Assembly: GCA_023436585.1 (NCBI GenBank)
Contig: JAEZIN010000006.1
Span: forward strand, 1 to 64,000
DNA from: Bacillota bacterium
GTDB taxonomy: Bacteria; Bacillota; Clostridia; Christensenellales; Aristaeellaceae
Reading direction: 5' to 3'
Length of the DNA stretch: 64,000 nucleotides
Below are positions 49,686 to 58,945 of this stretch, piece by piece; positions within the stretch are counted from its first letter, which is position 1; each line of letters starts with the position of its first letter. Below the pieces are notes generated by a model, which was not told where the DNA came from, ran no database searches, and worked only from the letters and a program-made list of their open reading frames with translations. The translations under genes and the position numbers were made by a program.

Positions 49686-49880
49686 ATGGCTCTTCCCAAG
49701 TATAGAACTTCCAAGGCCCGCAAGCACAGCCGCCGGGCCAATTGGAAACTGACCCTTCCCGGCATCGTCGAATGCCCCCAGTGCCACAAGATGAAGATGT
49801 CCCACAGGGTCTGCAAGCATTGCGGCTATTATGACGGCAAGCAGGTCGTCAAAATGGAAGAAGACAAGAAAAAGGCCTAA
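49686..49880 (+). CDS. rpmF: Large ribosomal subunit protein bL32
   Basis: A 64-residue protein MALPKYRTSKARKHSRRANW with zinc ligands CPQC and CKHC. The zinc-binding (C+) form suggests no severe zinc-starvation adaptation at this locus. Two bases after the yceD stop. Confidence 0.98.
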   Translation: MALPKYRTSKARKHSRRANWKLTLPGIVECPQCHKMKMSHRVCKHCGYYDGKQVVKMEEDKKKA

Positions 49881-49914
49881 TTCCATTACATTTTTGCCCT
49901 GTGAAAAAGAGGAG

Positions 49915-50137
49915 TACATCCAAAATCCTCAAGAGAGCGGAGCTCGCCGGCTGAAAGGCCCCGCAGGCATGTTTGGGTGGAAGGTCGCTTTGGAGGGCGG
50001 CGGGGGAAAGAGCGTATGCTTGATTACTTCGCCCGGTCGCACCCGTGATCGTGCTCAAAGGCGGCTTTTTGCCGTAAAGCAAGGTGGTACCACGGAACTG
50101 CTCCGTCCTTCGGGACGCGGGCAGTTCTTTTCTTTTA
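49915..50137 (+). ncRNA. T-box riboswitch upstream of valS
   Basis: A tRNA-sensing leader. The T-box sequence AAGGTGGTACCACGG (50081-50095) is perfect, and the terminator hairpin AACTGC...GCAGTT with inner CGTCC/GGACG (50096-50126) and TTTTCTTTT follows. The stem I region includes AGAGAGCGGAGCTC. The triplet GTC in GAAGGTCGCTTTGG is a plausible Val specifier, inferred from valS downstream. Uncharged tRNA-Val would favour antitermination. Confidence 0.93.
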
Positions 50138-50161
50138 CATTCCGAAGGGAGGGGATCAGCC

Positions 50162-50221
50162 ATGATTACGGCTAAGATCGTCTTAAGGCTCGCATCACTG
50201 ATCCTGCGAACCCATATTTAA
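50162..50221 (+). CDS. Short ORF (19 residues) between the T-box and valS
   Basis: MITAKIVLRLASLILRTHI, preceded by GAAGGGAGGGG at a proper SD distance and ending at TAA, whose A overlaps the valS SD (TAAGGAGG). It is amphipathic and hydrophobic/basic. Could be a translated leader peptide coupling to valS or a chance ORF; it has no run of Val codons. Confidence 0.35.
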   Translation: MITAKIVLRLASLILRTHI

Positions 50222-50235
50222 GGAGGAAGTAAGCT

Positions 50236-52869
50236 GTGGAAATGGAAAAAGTGTTCAATCCCCAAGCTATCGAGGGAGAGATATATAAAAACTGGGAAGA
50301 ATCCGGCGCGTTTGTGGGCCGCCGTATACCCGGAAAAGAAACCTTCACCATCGTGATGCCGCCGCCCAACATCACGGGACAATTGCACATGGGCCACGCC
50401 ATGGACTGCCTCATGCAGGATGCCCCCGTACGCTACCACCGCATGAAGGGGGACGCCACGCTGTGGCTGCCGGGCACAGACCACGCTTCCATCGCCACGG
50501 AAGTGAAAATCGTGGAGCAGATGGCCAAAGAAGGTCTCAAAAAAGAGGATATCGGCCGGGACGGCTTTTTGGAGCGCGCCTGGAAATGGAAGGCCGAGTA
50601 CGGCGGGCGCATCACAAAGCAGCTTCGCCGCCTGGGCGCCAGCTGTGACTGGAGCCGGGAACGCTTCACCATGGACGAGGGCTGCTCCAAGGCCGTGCGG
50701 GAAGTGTTTGTGCGCCTGTACGAGAAGGATCTGATCTATAGGGGCGACCGGATCATCAACTGGTGCCCCGTGTGCCGTACAGCCCTTTCCGATGCCGAGG
50801 TGGAGTATGAGGAGCAGGCTACCCACCTGTGGCACATCCGCTATCCCGGCGCGGACGGAAGCGCTGGCGTGGTGGTGGCTACCACTAGGCCGGAAACCAT
50901 GCTGGGCGACACAGGCGTGGCTGTGAACCCGGAGGATGAACGTTATACGCACCTGGTGGGCAAGGCCGTGATCCTGCCGCTGATGGACCGGGAGATTCCC
51001 GTGGTGGCCGACAGCTATGTGGATAAGGAGTTCGGCACCGGCGCGGTGAAAATGACCCCGGCCCACGATCCCAATGACTTTGAGGTGGCCCAGCGGCACA
51101 ATTTGACGATCCTGCGCGTGACCAATGATGACGGCACCATGAACGAGGCTGCCGGCAGGTATGCCGGCCTTACCCAGCAGGAATGCCGCAAGCGTGTGCT
51201 GGAGGACCTCAAGGAGCTTGGCCTGCTTATCAAAATCGAGGACTATACCCACAACGTGGGTACCTGCTACCGCTGCCACAAGACGGTGGAACCCCTGGTG
51301 AGCCGCCAGTGGTTCGTGAATATGAAGCCCCTGGCTGAGCCGGCCCTTGCCGCGGTGCGGGAAGGCAAAACGAACTTTGTGCCCGAGCGGTTCTCCAAAA
51401 CGTATTACAACTGGATGGAGAACATCCGCGACTGGTGCATCAGCCGTCAGTTGTGGTGGGGCCACCGCATCCCCGCCTGGTACTGCGATGACTGCGGCCA
51501 TATGACCGTGGCCAGGGAAGAGCCGAAAGCTTGTGTAAAGTGCGGCAATGCCCATTTACACCAGGATGAGGATGTGCTGGACACCTGGTTCTCCTCGGCC
51601 TTGTGGCCTTTCTCCACCCTGGGTTGGCCGGACGATACGGAGGATTTGAAGTATTTCTATCCCACCGATGTGCTGGTGACCGGATATGACATCATCTTCT
51701 TCTGGGTGGCGCGGATGATCTTCAGCGGCATCGAGCAGATGGGGGAAACACCCTTCCATACCGTGCTCATCCACGGCCTGGTGCGGGATGACAAGGGCCG
51801 CAAGATGTCCAAATCCCTGGGCAACGGTGTGGACCCGCTGGATGTCATCGAGCAGTACGGCGCCGACGCGCTTCGCTTCTCCCTGGCCATGGGCGTAAGC
51901 CCCGGCAACGACACCCGCTATTCCAACGAGAAGGTGGAGGCTGCCAGAAACTTTGCCAACAAGGTGTGGAACGCCTCCCGCTTTGTGCTCATGTATACCG
52001 ACACCCGCGAGGAGCTGGCCGGGAAAAAGCTGCTGCTGCCGGATCAGTGGATTCTATCCCGCAGTCAGCAGGCGATCCGGGAAGTGACCGCCCACATGGA
52101 GGACGGAGACTTCGGCCTGGCTGCCCAAAAAATTTACGATTTTGCCTGGTCGGAATTCTGCGACTGGTATATCGAGCTTTCCAAGGGCCGCCTGATGGGC
52201 GAGGACAGTCAAAGCAAGGCTACGGCCCAGGCAGTGCTCATTCACGTGCTGGAGACTCTCTTGAAGCTCCTGCACCCCTTCATGCCCTTTCTGACGGAGG
52301 CTGTGTACAAGAACATGCCAGGCTCGCAAGGCTTCTTGATGCTGTCCCAATGGCCGCAGACCGACCCCGCCTTTGATTTTGCCGAAGAAGAAAACCACAT
52401 GCAGGGCGTGATGGACATGATCAAGACCATCCGCAACCTCCGTGCTGAAATGAACGTGGCCCCCTCCAAGCGTACCCGTCTGATGCTGCTGCCGACGGAA
52501 GGCTGGGGAAAGACACTGTCTGACGCCGAACTGTATTTCCAAAGGCTCGCGGGCGTATCCCACAGCGAACTGATGGCTAACCGGGCGCAGATTACGGAAA
52601 AAACGGTGAGCGCCGTGTGCTTGGCCGGTGAACTCTTTATCCCGCTGGGCGACCTGGTGGATTTTGAAAAGGAAATCGCTCGCTTGACAAAAGAGCACGA
52701 GAACCTGTTGAAGGAAATTGAGCGTGCGGCAGGGAAATTGAATAACCCGGGCTTCATTGCAAAAGCGCCGGCGCAGCTTATCGAGCAGGAGAAGGAAAAG
52801 CTCTCCGCCAACCAGCAGATGGCCGCTACACTGGAAAAGCGCATTGCCGAATTGAAGGGGATGGGCTGA
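50236..52869 (+). CDS. valS: Valyl-tRNA synthetase
   Basis: An 877-residue class I synthetase. PPPNITGQLHMGHA holds the HIGH motif (HMGH), KMSKSLGNGVDP is the KMSKS loop, and ATTRPETMLGDTGVAVNP belongs to the editing domain. The C-terminal tRNA-binding coiled coil (LVDFEKEIARLTKEHENLLK) is complete. GTG start at 50236 with AAGGAGG 9 bases upstream; a second start (ATG) two codons later is too distant. Controlled by the T-box leader. Confidence 0.98.
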   Translation: MEMEKVFNPQAIEGEIYKNWEESGAFVGRRIPGKETFTIVMPPPNITGQLHMGHAMDCLMQDAPVRYHRMKGDATLWLPGTDHASIATEVKIVEQMAKEGLKKEDIGRDGFLERAWKWKAEYGGRITKQLRRLGASCDWSRERFTMDEGCSKAVREVFVRLYEKDLIYRGDRIINWCPVCRTALSDAEVEYEEQATHLWHIRYPGADGSAGVVVATTRPETMLGDTGVAVNPEDERYTHLVGKAVILPLMDREIPVVADSYVDKEFGTGAVKMTPAHDPNDFEVAQRHNLTILRVTNDDGTMNEAAGRYAGLTQQECRKRVLEDLKELGLLIKIEDYTHNVGTCYRCHKTVEPLVSRQWFVNMKPLAEPALAAVREGKTNFVPERFSKTYYNWMENIRDWCISRQLWWGHRIPAWYCDDCGHMTVAREEPKACVKCGNAHLHQDEDVLDTWFSSALWPFSTLGWPDDTEDLKYFYPTDVLVTGYDIIFFWVARMIFSGIEQMGETPFHTVLIHGLVRDDKGRKMSKSLGNGVDPLDVIEQYGADALRFSLAMGVSPGNDTRYSNEKVEAARNFANKVWNASRFVLMYTDTREELAGKKLLLPDQWILSRSQQAIREVTAHMEDGDFGLAAQKIYDFAWSEFCDWYIELSKGRLMGEDSQSKATAQAVLIHVLETLLKLLHPFMPFLTEAVYKNMPGSQGFLMLSQWPQTDPAFDFAEEENHMQGVMDMIKTIRNLRAEMNVAPSKRTRLMLLPTEGWGKTLSDAELYFQRLAGVSHSELMANRAQITEKTVSAVCLAGELFIPLGDLVDFEKEIARLTKEHENLLKEIERAAGKLNNPGFIAKAPAQLIEQEKEKLSANQQMAATLEKRIAELKGMG

Positions 52870-54164
52870 TGAATTCAAAAGAGGCGGTAGAGTATATTCA
52901 TGCCGCCCAATATACCGGCGCGAAGAACGGGCTGGAAAACACCCGGGCTTTGCTTCACCAATTGAATATACCCATGACTCCGGTGCCCGCCATTCACGTG
53001 GCGGGCACCAATGGCAAGGGCTCCGTGTGCGCCATGCTGGACAGCATGCTGCGGGCCTGCGGGCTGAAGGTCGGCCTGTACACCTCTCCTTTTCTGCAGT
53101 TTTACAACGAGCGAATCCGTATCGGCGGGGTGCCGGTATCAGACGATGTCCTGGCCCGAGCCGTGTCCCGCGTGAAGGATGCGGCGGACAGCCTTGCGGG
53201 TCAGGGAATACACCCAACCGCCTTTGAGCTTGGCACGGCCACAGCTTTTCTGATTTTCCTGGAGGAGAAGGTGGACATCGCTGTGGTGGAGGTGGGCTTG
53301 GGCGGCAGGCTGGACCCTACCAATGTGATTACGCCGCAGGTGTCGGTGATTACGGCGCTGGGCATGGATCACATGGAATACCTGGGGGACACCTTGGAGA
53401 AAATCGCTGGGGAGAAGGCGGGTATCGCAAAGCCCTTTGTCCCCATGGTGCTGTATCCCGCCCGCCAGGAGGCGGAGGCGGTGGTGCGCGCCGCCTGCCA
53501 GCAAAGTAAGGCGCCACTGACGGTGCTCCGCCACCGGCAGGCGGTATTCCATCAGGCGGACGCTTTTGGAAGCAATGCGGATTTTGACCTGCCCAAGGGC
53601 AGAATGGAGAATGTGCGCATCCCCTTGCCGGGGCTGCACCAGGTAGAAAACGCGCTGACGGCGCTTTCGGCCATGGACCTTTTGCAAGGCTTTCCGGTAA
53701 GCCGCGAAGCCATGCGGCGGGGGATGGAGCACGTCCGCTGGCCGGCGCGGCTGGAGTGGATCGAGAAAACGCCCCGGGTCCTGCTGGACGGTGCCCATAA
53801 CCCCCAGGGCGTGGAGGCGCTGAGGAGCTTTACGGAGCTGTTTTTGCAAAAGGAAAAGCGGGTGCTTTTAACAGGCGTGCTTCGGGAAAAGCTGAACGGA
53901 AAAATGCTTGCCGACATGGCAGCCTTGGCCGGGCAGGCAGTCACCGTTACGCCGGATAACCATAGGGCTATGCCTGCCAAGGAGCTTGCGGCGCTTTTGC
54001 AGGAGGAAGGCTGCGACGCGGAAGCGGCCGGCAGCCTGCAGGAAGGTTTGAAGCGGGCAAAAGAGCTTGCCGGGCCGGGCGGCGTAATCATCGCGGCCGG
54101 CTCCCTGTACCTGGCCGGGGCGCTGCGGGGCATGCTGGGCATGAAGGATGAGAGTCTTTTATGA
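52869..54164 (+). CDS. folC: Folylpolyglutamate synthase / dihydrofolate synthase
   Basis: A 431-residue Mur-ligase-like enzyme adding glutamates to folates. HVAGTNGKGSVCAMLDSML is the P-loop; YTSPFLQFYNERIRIGG and VEVGLGGRLDPTN are family signatures; LLDGAHNPQGVEAL marks the C-terminal domain. Overlaps the valS stop by one base, a very common valS-folC pairing in Firmicutes. Confidence 0.96.
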   Translation: MNSKEAVEYIHAAQYTGAKNGLENTRALLHQLNIPMTPVPAIHVAGTNGKGSVCAMLDSMLRACGLKVGLYTSPFLQFYNERIRIGGVPVSDDVLARAVSRVKDAADSLAGQGIHPTAFELGTATAFLIFLEEKVDIAVVEVGLGGRLDPTNVITPQVSVITALGMDHMEYLGDTLEKIAGEKAGIAKPFVPMVLYPARQEAEAVVRAACQQSKAPLTVLRHRQAVFHQADAFGSNADFDLPKGRMENVRIPLPGLHQVENALTALSAMDLLQGFPVSREAMRRGMEHVRWPARLEWIEKTPRVLLDGAHNPQGVEALRSFTELFLQKEKRVLLTGVLREKLNGKMLADMAALAGQAVTVTPDNHRAMPAKELAALLQEEGCDAEAAGSLQEGLKRAKELAGPGGVIIAAGSLYLAGALRGMLGMKDESLL

Positions 54165-54195
54165 ATTTCTTGCGATCAAGATATTGGGAGGTCTC

Positions 54196-55131
54196 ATGGA
54201 ATTTCGTCATGAGCCGGTGATGCTGAACGAGGTTTTGCAATGGCTGGATGCAAGGCCCGGCGGCGCGTATGCCGATGGTACCCTGGGCGGCGGAGGCCAC
54301 AGCGAGGCTATACTGAAAGTGGTTGGAGATAGCGGATCACTATACGGTATCGACCGCGACCCGGCGGCGATAGAAGCCGCTTCCGGCCGGCTTAAAGCCT
54401 ATCCCGGATTTCATGCCATCCGGGGAAACTTTCATGATGTGAAGGCACTGCTTTTAGAGGCGGGCGCCCCGAAGCTGGATGGCGTGCTGATTGACCTGGG
54501 CGTATCCTCCCATCAGCTGGATACTCCAGAGCGCGGCTTTTCCTACCATGAGGACGCGCCGCTGGATATGCGGATGGACCCTACCTCCGGCATCACTGCG
54601 GCGGAATGGCTGCAAAAAATCTCCCAGCAGGAACTAACGCGGGTGCTCCTTACGTATGGGGAGGAACGGTGGGCGGCCCGTATCGCCCAGTTTGTGGCGG
54701 AAAGGCGCCGGAACGCGCCCATCGCCACCACGGGTGACCTCGTGCGCATTATTGACGACGCCATCCCCAAGGCGGTGCGCAGGAAGGATGAGGGCCATCC
54801 CGCCCGCCGTACCTTCCAGGCCATCCGCATCGCTGTGAACGATGAACTGACGCCCCTTACACAAGCGCTTTCCGATTTTGTGGATTGCTTGAAGCCTGGC
54901 GGCAGGCTATGCGTGATCACCTTTCATTCCCTGGAGGACAGGCTGGTGAAATTGGCCTTCCGCGCCATGCAAAACCCCTGCGTATGCCCGCCCAAAGCGC
55001 CTATTTGCACCTGCGGCAAAAAGCCGGTAGGCAAGGTGCTGGCCGGCGGCGCGGTGCAGCCAACACCGGAGGAAGTGGCCCGCAATCCCCGCGCACGCAG
55101 CGCCAAGCTGCGGGTGGTGGAGAGGCTTTAA
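54196..55131 (+). CDS. rsmH: 16S rRNA m4C1402 N4-methyltransferase
   Basis: A 311-residue SAM methyltransferase (MraW). Motifs: HEPVMLNEVLQWL, DGTLGGGGHSEAIL, LIDLGVSSHQLD, RGFSYHEDAPLDMRMD and FHSLEDRLVK. The ATG at 54196 follows GGGAGG. Normally heads the division/cell wall (mraZ-mraW) cluster; here it lies after folC, away from it. Confidence 0.97.
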   Translation: MEFRHEPVMLNEVLQWLDARPGGAYADGTLGGGGHSEAILKVVGDSGSLYGIDRDPAAIEAASGRLKAYPGFHAIRGNFHDVKALLLEAGAPKLDGVLIDLGVSSHQLDTPERGFSYHEDAPLDMRMDPTSGITAAEWLQKISQQELTRVLLTYGEERWAARIAQFVAERRRNAPIATTGDLVRIIDDAIPKAVRRKDEGHPARRTFQAIRIAVNDELTPLTQALSDFVDCLKPGGRLCVITFHSLEDRLVKLAFRAMQNPCVCPPKAPICTCGKKPVGKVLAGGAVQPTPEEVARNPRARSAKLRVVERL

Positions 55132-55171
55132 TTGCTTCGCTGAAAGAAATCATGAAATCAAGAGGATACCT

Positions 55172-55231
55172 CCGAAGAAATCCAAAGGGCGATCGGAAAG
55201 CCCTTTGGTCGCACCAGCAGGTGCGAAATCC
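55172..55231. repeat. Dispersed repeat, short copy
   Basis: Sits between rsmH and rsmI. It contains the inverted pair CCAAAGGGC / GCCCTTTGG and the sequence GATCGGAAAGCCCTTTGG followed by a TCGCA-TGCGA mini-hairpin and AATCC. The same segments occur at 62161-62328, where ~110 extra bases separate the two arms. Confidence 0.8.
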
Positions 55232-55251
55232 TTAAAATGGGAGGTGCATTC

Positions 55252-56106
55252 ATGCCAACCCTATATATCATCGCCACCCCCATCGGCAATCTGGGCGATA
55301 TGAGCCCCCGGGCCGTGGAAACCTTAAAGAGCGTAGGCCTGATTGCGGCGGAGGATACCCGTGTCACCATGCGGCTTACCTCCCATTTCGGCATCCATAC
55401 ACCACTCACAAGCTGCCATGAGCACAACGAGGAAAATAAGTCCAAAAAAATCGTTGAAAGAATGCTGGCGGAGAACATCGACGCGGCGCTGACCACCGAC
55501 GCCGGCACGCCCGCCATCTCCGACCCGGGCTATCTTTTGGTGAAGGCCGCCTGGGAAGCGGGGATCAGGGTAATCCCCATTCCAGGCCCCACCGCCATGG
55601 CGTCGGCGCTTTCCATATGCGGTTTCGACACGTCGGAGTTTGCCTTCTACGGCTTTTTGCCCCGCCAGAAAAAAGAGCTTCGGGAGAAGCTCAATCAAAT
55701 CGGCCATGGCGCACCTGTAGCGGTGCTGCACGAATCGCCCCACAGGGTGGTGGAACTTACGGAAGCCATTGCCGAAATCTTTCCCGTGGCCCGCGTCGCC
55801 GTTTGCTGTGACCTGACAAAGCGGTATGAATTAACCCTTCGGGGGAACGTACTGGACGTGCTTACCGCCATGCAGCAAAATCCCAATGTGGAAAAAGGGG
55901 AGTACTGCCTAGTGCTGGATCTTCATGATGTACCAAGGCAGGAGGATCAAAAGGCGCCGCCCGTCAGCCTGGAAGCCCGCATCCTGGAAGCCATGTTAAG
56001 CGGGTCAACGCTTCGGGATGCGGTAGACATGCTGACATCCTCCGGGGTAAAGAAAAACGCTGCCTATGCGGCATCCCTGAAGGTTAAGGATTTCTTGGAC
56101 GGCTGA
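55252..56106 (+). CDS. rsmI: 16S rRNA C1402 2'-O-methyltransferase
   Basis: A 284-residue TP_methylase family enzyme. LYIIATPIGNLGDMSPRA at the N-terminus, AAEDTRVT, TTDAGTPAISDPGYLLV and PIPGPTAMASALSICGF are all diagnostic. The ATG at 55252 follows GGGAGG. With RsmH immediately upstream, both enzymes that build m4Cm1402 in the P site are in one operon. Confidence 0.96.
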   Translation: MPTLYIIATPIGNLGDMSPRAVETLKSVGLIAAEDTRVTMRLTSHFGIHTPLTSCHEHNEENKSKKIVERMLAENIDAALTTDAGTPAISDPGYLLVKAAWEAGIRVIPIPGPTAMASALSICGFDTSEFAFYGFLPRQKKELREKLNQIGHGAPVAVLHESPHRVVELTEAIAEIFPVARVAVCCDLTKRYELTLRGNVLDVLTAMQQNPNVEKGEYCLVLDLHDVPRQEDQKAPPVSLEARILEAMLSGSTLRDAVDMLTSSGVKKNAAYAASLKVKDFLDG

Positions 56107-56117
56107 TGGGAGGGCTT

Positions 56118-56969
56118 ATGGAAGAACTGCGAAATATTGCTGCCGCCCGGATCACCGAGACGGTGAAGGAGTTGTGTATCCGGGCCAATTGCTTTTTGAA
56201 TGAGGATATCGGCTGTGCGCTGCAAAGAGCGGGGGAGGAAGAAGACTATCCTCCTGCCCTTGAGATATTGCATATTCTTCAAAAGAATGCGGAGGTCGCA
56301 CAAAACCAGCACATGGCCATCTGCCAGGATACGGGGATGGCGGTTGTGTTTTTGACTGTCGGCCAGGATGTGCACATCACGGGTGGTTCCCTGGAGGATG
56401 CCGTGAACGAAGGGGTCCGCAAGGGGTATGAGGAAGGCTTTCTGCGAAAATCCGTGGTGGCCGACCCCTTCCGCCGCAAAAATACCGGCGACAACACGCC
56501 GGCGGTGATCCATACCCGAATCGTGCCCGGTAATGAAATCAAAATTGAAGTGGCCCCCAAGGGCTTTGGAAGCGAAAACATGAGCCGTGTGGCCATGCTC
56601 AACCCCTCCGACGGGCTGGATGGTGTGAAGCGGTTTGTATTGGAAACGGTGCGCCTGGCCGGGCCAAACCCCTGTCCGCCCATGATTCTGGGGGTGGGCA
56701 TCGGCGGAACCTTTGAAAAGGTCACGCAGCTGGCCAAGGAAGCACTGATGGTACCACTGGATGAAGTGCATCCCGACCCTTTCTATGCTGAGCTGGAAAA
56801 GGAACTGCTTGCGCTGGTGAATGAAACGGGCATCGGCCCCCAGGGTTTCGGAGGGAGAACCACCTGCCTTGGGGTAAAGATATTGGCTTATCCCACGCAT
56901 ATCGCCGGACTGCCCGTGGCGGTGAACGTTGGCTGCCATGTGACGAGGCATGCGCAGGCGGTGCTGTAG
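56118..56969 (+). CDS. fumA: Fumarate hydratase, alpha subunit (class I, Fe-S)
   Basis: A 283-residue alpha subunit of two-subunit class I fumarase (or L-tartrate dehydratase, same family). The three cluster ligands lie in AICQDTGM, PNPCPPMILG and RTTCLGVK. It starts with the typical ITETVKELCIRAN. SD GGGAGGG. The 4Fe-4S cluster is oxygen-labile, which fits an anaerobe. Substrate assignment to fumarate is by family frequency. Confidence 0.93.
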   Translation: MEELRNIAAARITETVKELCIRANCFLNEDIGCALQRAGEEEDYPPALEILHILQKNAEVAQNQHMAICQDTGMAVVFLTVGQDVHITGGSLEDAVNEGVRKGYEEGFLRKSVVADPFRRKNTGDNTPAVIHTRIVPGNEIKIEVAPKGFGSENMSRVAMLNPSDGLDGVKRFVLETVRLAGPNPCPPMILGVGIGGTFEKVTQLAKEALMVPLDEVHPDPFYAELEKELLALVNETGIGPQGFGGRTTCLGVKILAYPTHIAGLPVAVNVGCHVTRHAQAVL

Positions 56970-57108
56970 CAATTAGCTTTGCTTTTTTGTTCCGAACACA
57001 AGATTGGTAGGCGGCAAACATCCCTCCGCATTTTTAATCGCCCGCCCGCGGCACAAAGCATATGCCGGCAGGTTTATTCAATCCATGCCCTTCAAAGGAT
57101 GTGATCAT

Positions 57109-57663
57109 ATGGCAATCAAATTGACCGCCCCTCTTTCCCTTGAGGATGTGAAAAGCCTCCGCGCCGGGGACAGCGTGCTTTTATCCGGCGTGGTCTACAC
57201 CGCCAGGGACGCGGCCCATGAGCGGATGGCCAAAGCGATAGAACAAGGGGAGGCCCTGCCTATCGCGTTAAGCGGAGAAACGCTCTATTACGCTGGGCCA
57301 ACGCCTACACCGCCGGGCAAAGCCGTGGGTGCCATCGGGCCTACCACCAGCACCCGGATGGACGCGTATACGCCGCTGCTTTTGTCCCTGGGCCTCCGGG
57401 CCATGATCGGCAAGGGAAAGCGTTCCCCGCAAGTAGTGGCCGCCATGCAGGAGCATCCGGCCGTTTATTTTGCCGCCGTGGGCGGCGCCGCGGCGCTGAT
57501 GGCGGAATGCGTCACCGCCTGCCAGGTGGTGGCCTATGAGGATTTGGGCACAGAATCCATCAAGAGGCTGACGCTGAAGGATTTGCCCCTGATCGTAGCT
57601 GTGGATTGCTTCGGTTCGGATTATTATGAACTGGGACAGCAAAGGTATCTGGACGTACGGTAG
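57109..57663 (+). CDS. fumB: Fumarate hydratase, beta subunit (class I)
   Basis: A 184-residue beta subunit. LSGVVYTARDAAHERM, YYAGPTPTPPGKAVGAIGPT, TTSTRMDAYTP and IGKGKRS are the conserved active-site blocks, and VDCFGSDYYEL closes it. The ATG at 57109 follows AAAGGATG; 140 bases separate it from the alpha subunit, a longer gap than usual, with no gene in it. Confidence 0.93.
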   Translation: MAIKLTAPLSLEDVKSLRAGDSVLLSGVVYTARDAAHERMAKAIEQGEALPIALSGETLYYAGPTPTPPGKAVGAIGPTTSTRMDAYTPLLLSLGLRAMIGKGKRSPQVVAAMQEHPAVYFAAVGGAAALMAECVTACQVVAYEDLGTESIKRLTLKDLPLIVAVDCFGSDYYELGQQRYLDVR

Positions 57664-57793
57664 CCCGGAAGCGCAGTAAAGGCACTTCACTTCATCAGAA
57701 CATGTAAATAGATTGGTTTCAGGAAGCTTTTGCTTCCCGTATCCGTCTCTTCCATAGACAGGTTTCCAAAACCTGCATATGGAGGAAAATCAA

Positions 57794-58831
57794 GTGAATA
57801 AGCAAATCCTGATTTTTGCCTTGCTTCTTTTCATGACCTGCCTTCCGGCGCTGGCGGAGGCACCTGTTGAGCCTGGCCCCGGGGATTTGCCCAGGGAAGA
57901 AGCTGTGCGGATCGCGACAGACCAATTTTTGACGGCCTGCGGTTCTGACAGCGAGATTCTGGCGGAATTTACAACGGAGGCTGATTTAAGGGAAGCCTAC
58001 ACCAATCAAAGCGGTGTTGTGCCGCGCCGCTGGCAGGTGTTATTCTACTATCATGAAAACGCGGGTATGTATTATTCCGTGCATGTCGCTTCTTCTACCG
58101 GAAAAATCATAAGTGTGGATCCGGAAGACTTTTCTCTGCGGCTCATGGAATGCAAAAAGAACGTACAGGAGAAAAAGGCCGCCATAGAGCAAGGGGAAAT
58201 ATGGATGGCAGAAAAAGGGCCATGGGCGCTATGGAGCTACCAGGACAAGGCAGCGTTTGTATCCGCCTATGGCCGTGACTCCAATGGTTCGGCAAGGCGC
58301 GATATAGGTTTGCCTGACGACAAGGATATAACGCTTGAACAAGCCGTGTCTATTGCCCAAACAACCGTTGACCGGGAGTTCGGTGAAAAAGCCCAGCGTC
58401 TTAATATGTTGAAGCTGGACTGCACTTTTTTCGATCCAAGCCTCTTGCCAAACGGGACGCTCGGACGGGCGTGGCTGATTGTTTTTCGTGAGCCCGATGA
58501 AAACGGCGTATATCAGCCGCTGTATGATGTGAGAATCCTTTCGCCCGGCGGGGAAGTCGAAATAGCCTCGGACTACACGGCAGTATTATCGGGGACGGGA
58601 AAAGTGAGGCTCTGGCCGCAGCAGCCTGACCCCACCGCGCCGCCGGTAATGGTGGAGGGCGATATATACTATAATCCTAGAGGCGGTAAGTTTTACCATT
58701 CGGATGCGAAATGCCCTTCCGTAGGGGAAAAGTATTTGCCTATGACGATCATTGATCAAAGCCGGCTGAACGAAGCGCCGTACAGTTTTCTGCGCCCATG
58801 CCCCTATTGTACGGCCGGAAAAGGAAAATGA
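57794..58831 (+). CDS. Secreted PepSY-like protein with C-terminal Cys module
   Basis: A 345-residue exported protein with a signal peptide (NKQILIFALLLFMTCLPALA). Two repeats resemble PepSY-like domains: PREEAVRIATDQFLTACG and TLEQAVSIAQTTVDREFG, each followed by beta strands. The C-terminal ~56 residues (YYNPRGGKFYHSDAKCPS ... LRPCPYCTAG) duplicate the end domain of the 35978-37375 membrane protein, including one His and three Cys. GTG start at 57794 with GGAGG upstream. Terminator follows. Function unknown. Confidence 0.72.
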   Translation: MNKQILIFALLLFMTCLPALAEAPVEPGPGDLPREEAVRIATDQFLTACGSDSEILAEFTTEADLREAYTNQSGVVPRRWQVLFYYHENAGMYYSVHVASSTGKIISVDPEDFSLRLMECKKNVQEKKAAIEQGEIWMAEKGPWALWSYQDKAAFVSAYGRDSNGSARRDIGLPDDKDITLEQAVSIAQTTVDREFGEKAQRLNMLKLDCTFFDPSLLPNGTLGRAWLIVFREPDENGVYQPLYDVRILSPGGEVEIASDYTAVLSGTGKVRLWPQQPDPTAPPVMVEGDIYYNPRGGKFYHSDAKCPSVGEKYLPMTIIDQSRLNEAPYSFLRPCPYCTAGKGK

Positions 58832-58883
58832 GGCTGCCACTGGCTTCGTTGGGGGATGCCCGAAAACAGGCAAGTGCAAATAC

Positions 58884-58926
58884 AAACTCCGTAGGGACGC
58901 CGCCCCTCCGGAGTTTTCGTTTTTTC
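58884..58926 (+). terminator. Terminator of the secreted PepSY-like gene
   Basis: Stem AAACTCCG...CGGAGTTT with an inner GGG/CCC pairing, followed by TCGTTTTTTC. Confidence 0.75.
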
Positions 58927-58945
58927 TCGTATGGAAAGATTTTCA

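Noticed and set aside
50218..51555. 445-codon minus-strand ORF opposite valS
   Set aside because: Low-complexity His/Val/Gly-rich antisense shadow of a conserved synthetase gene; no SD or family similarity.
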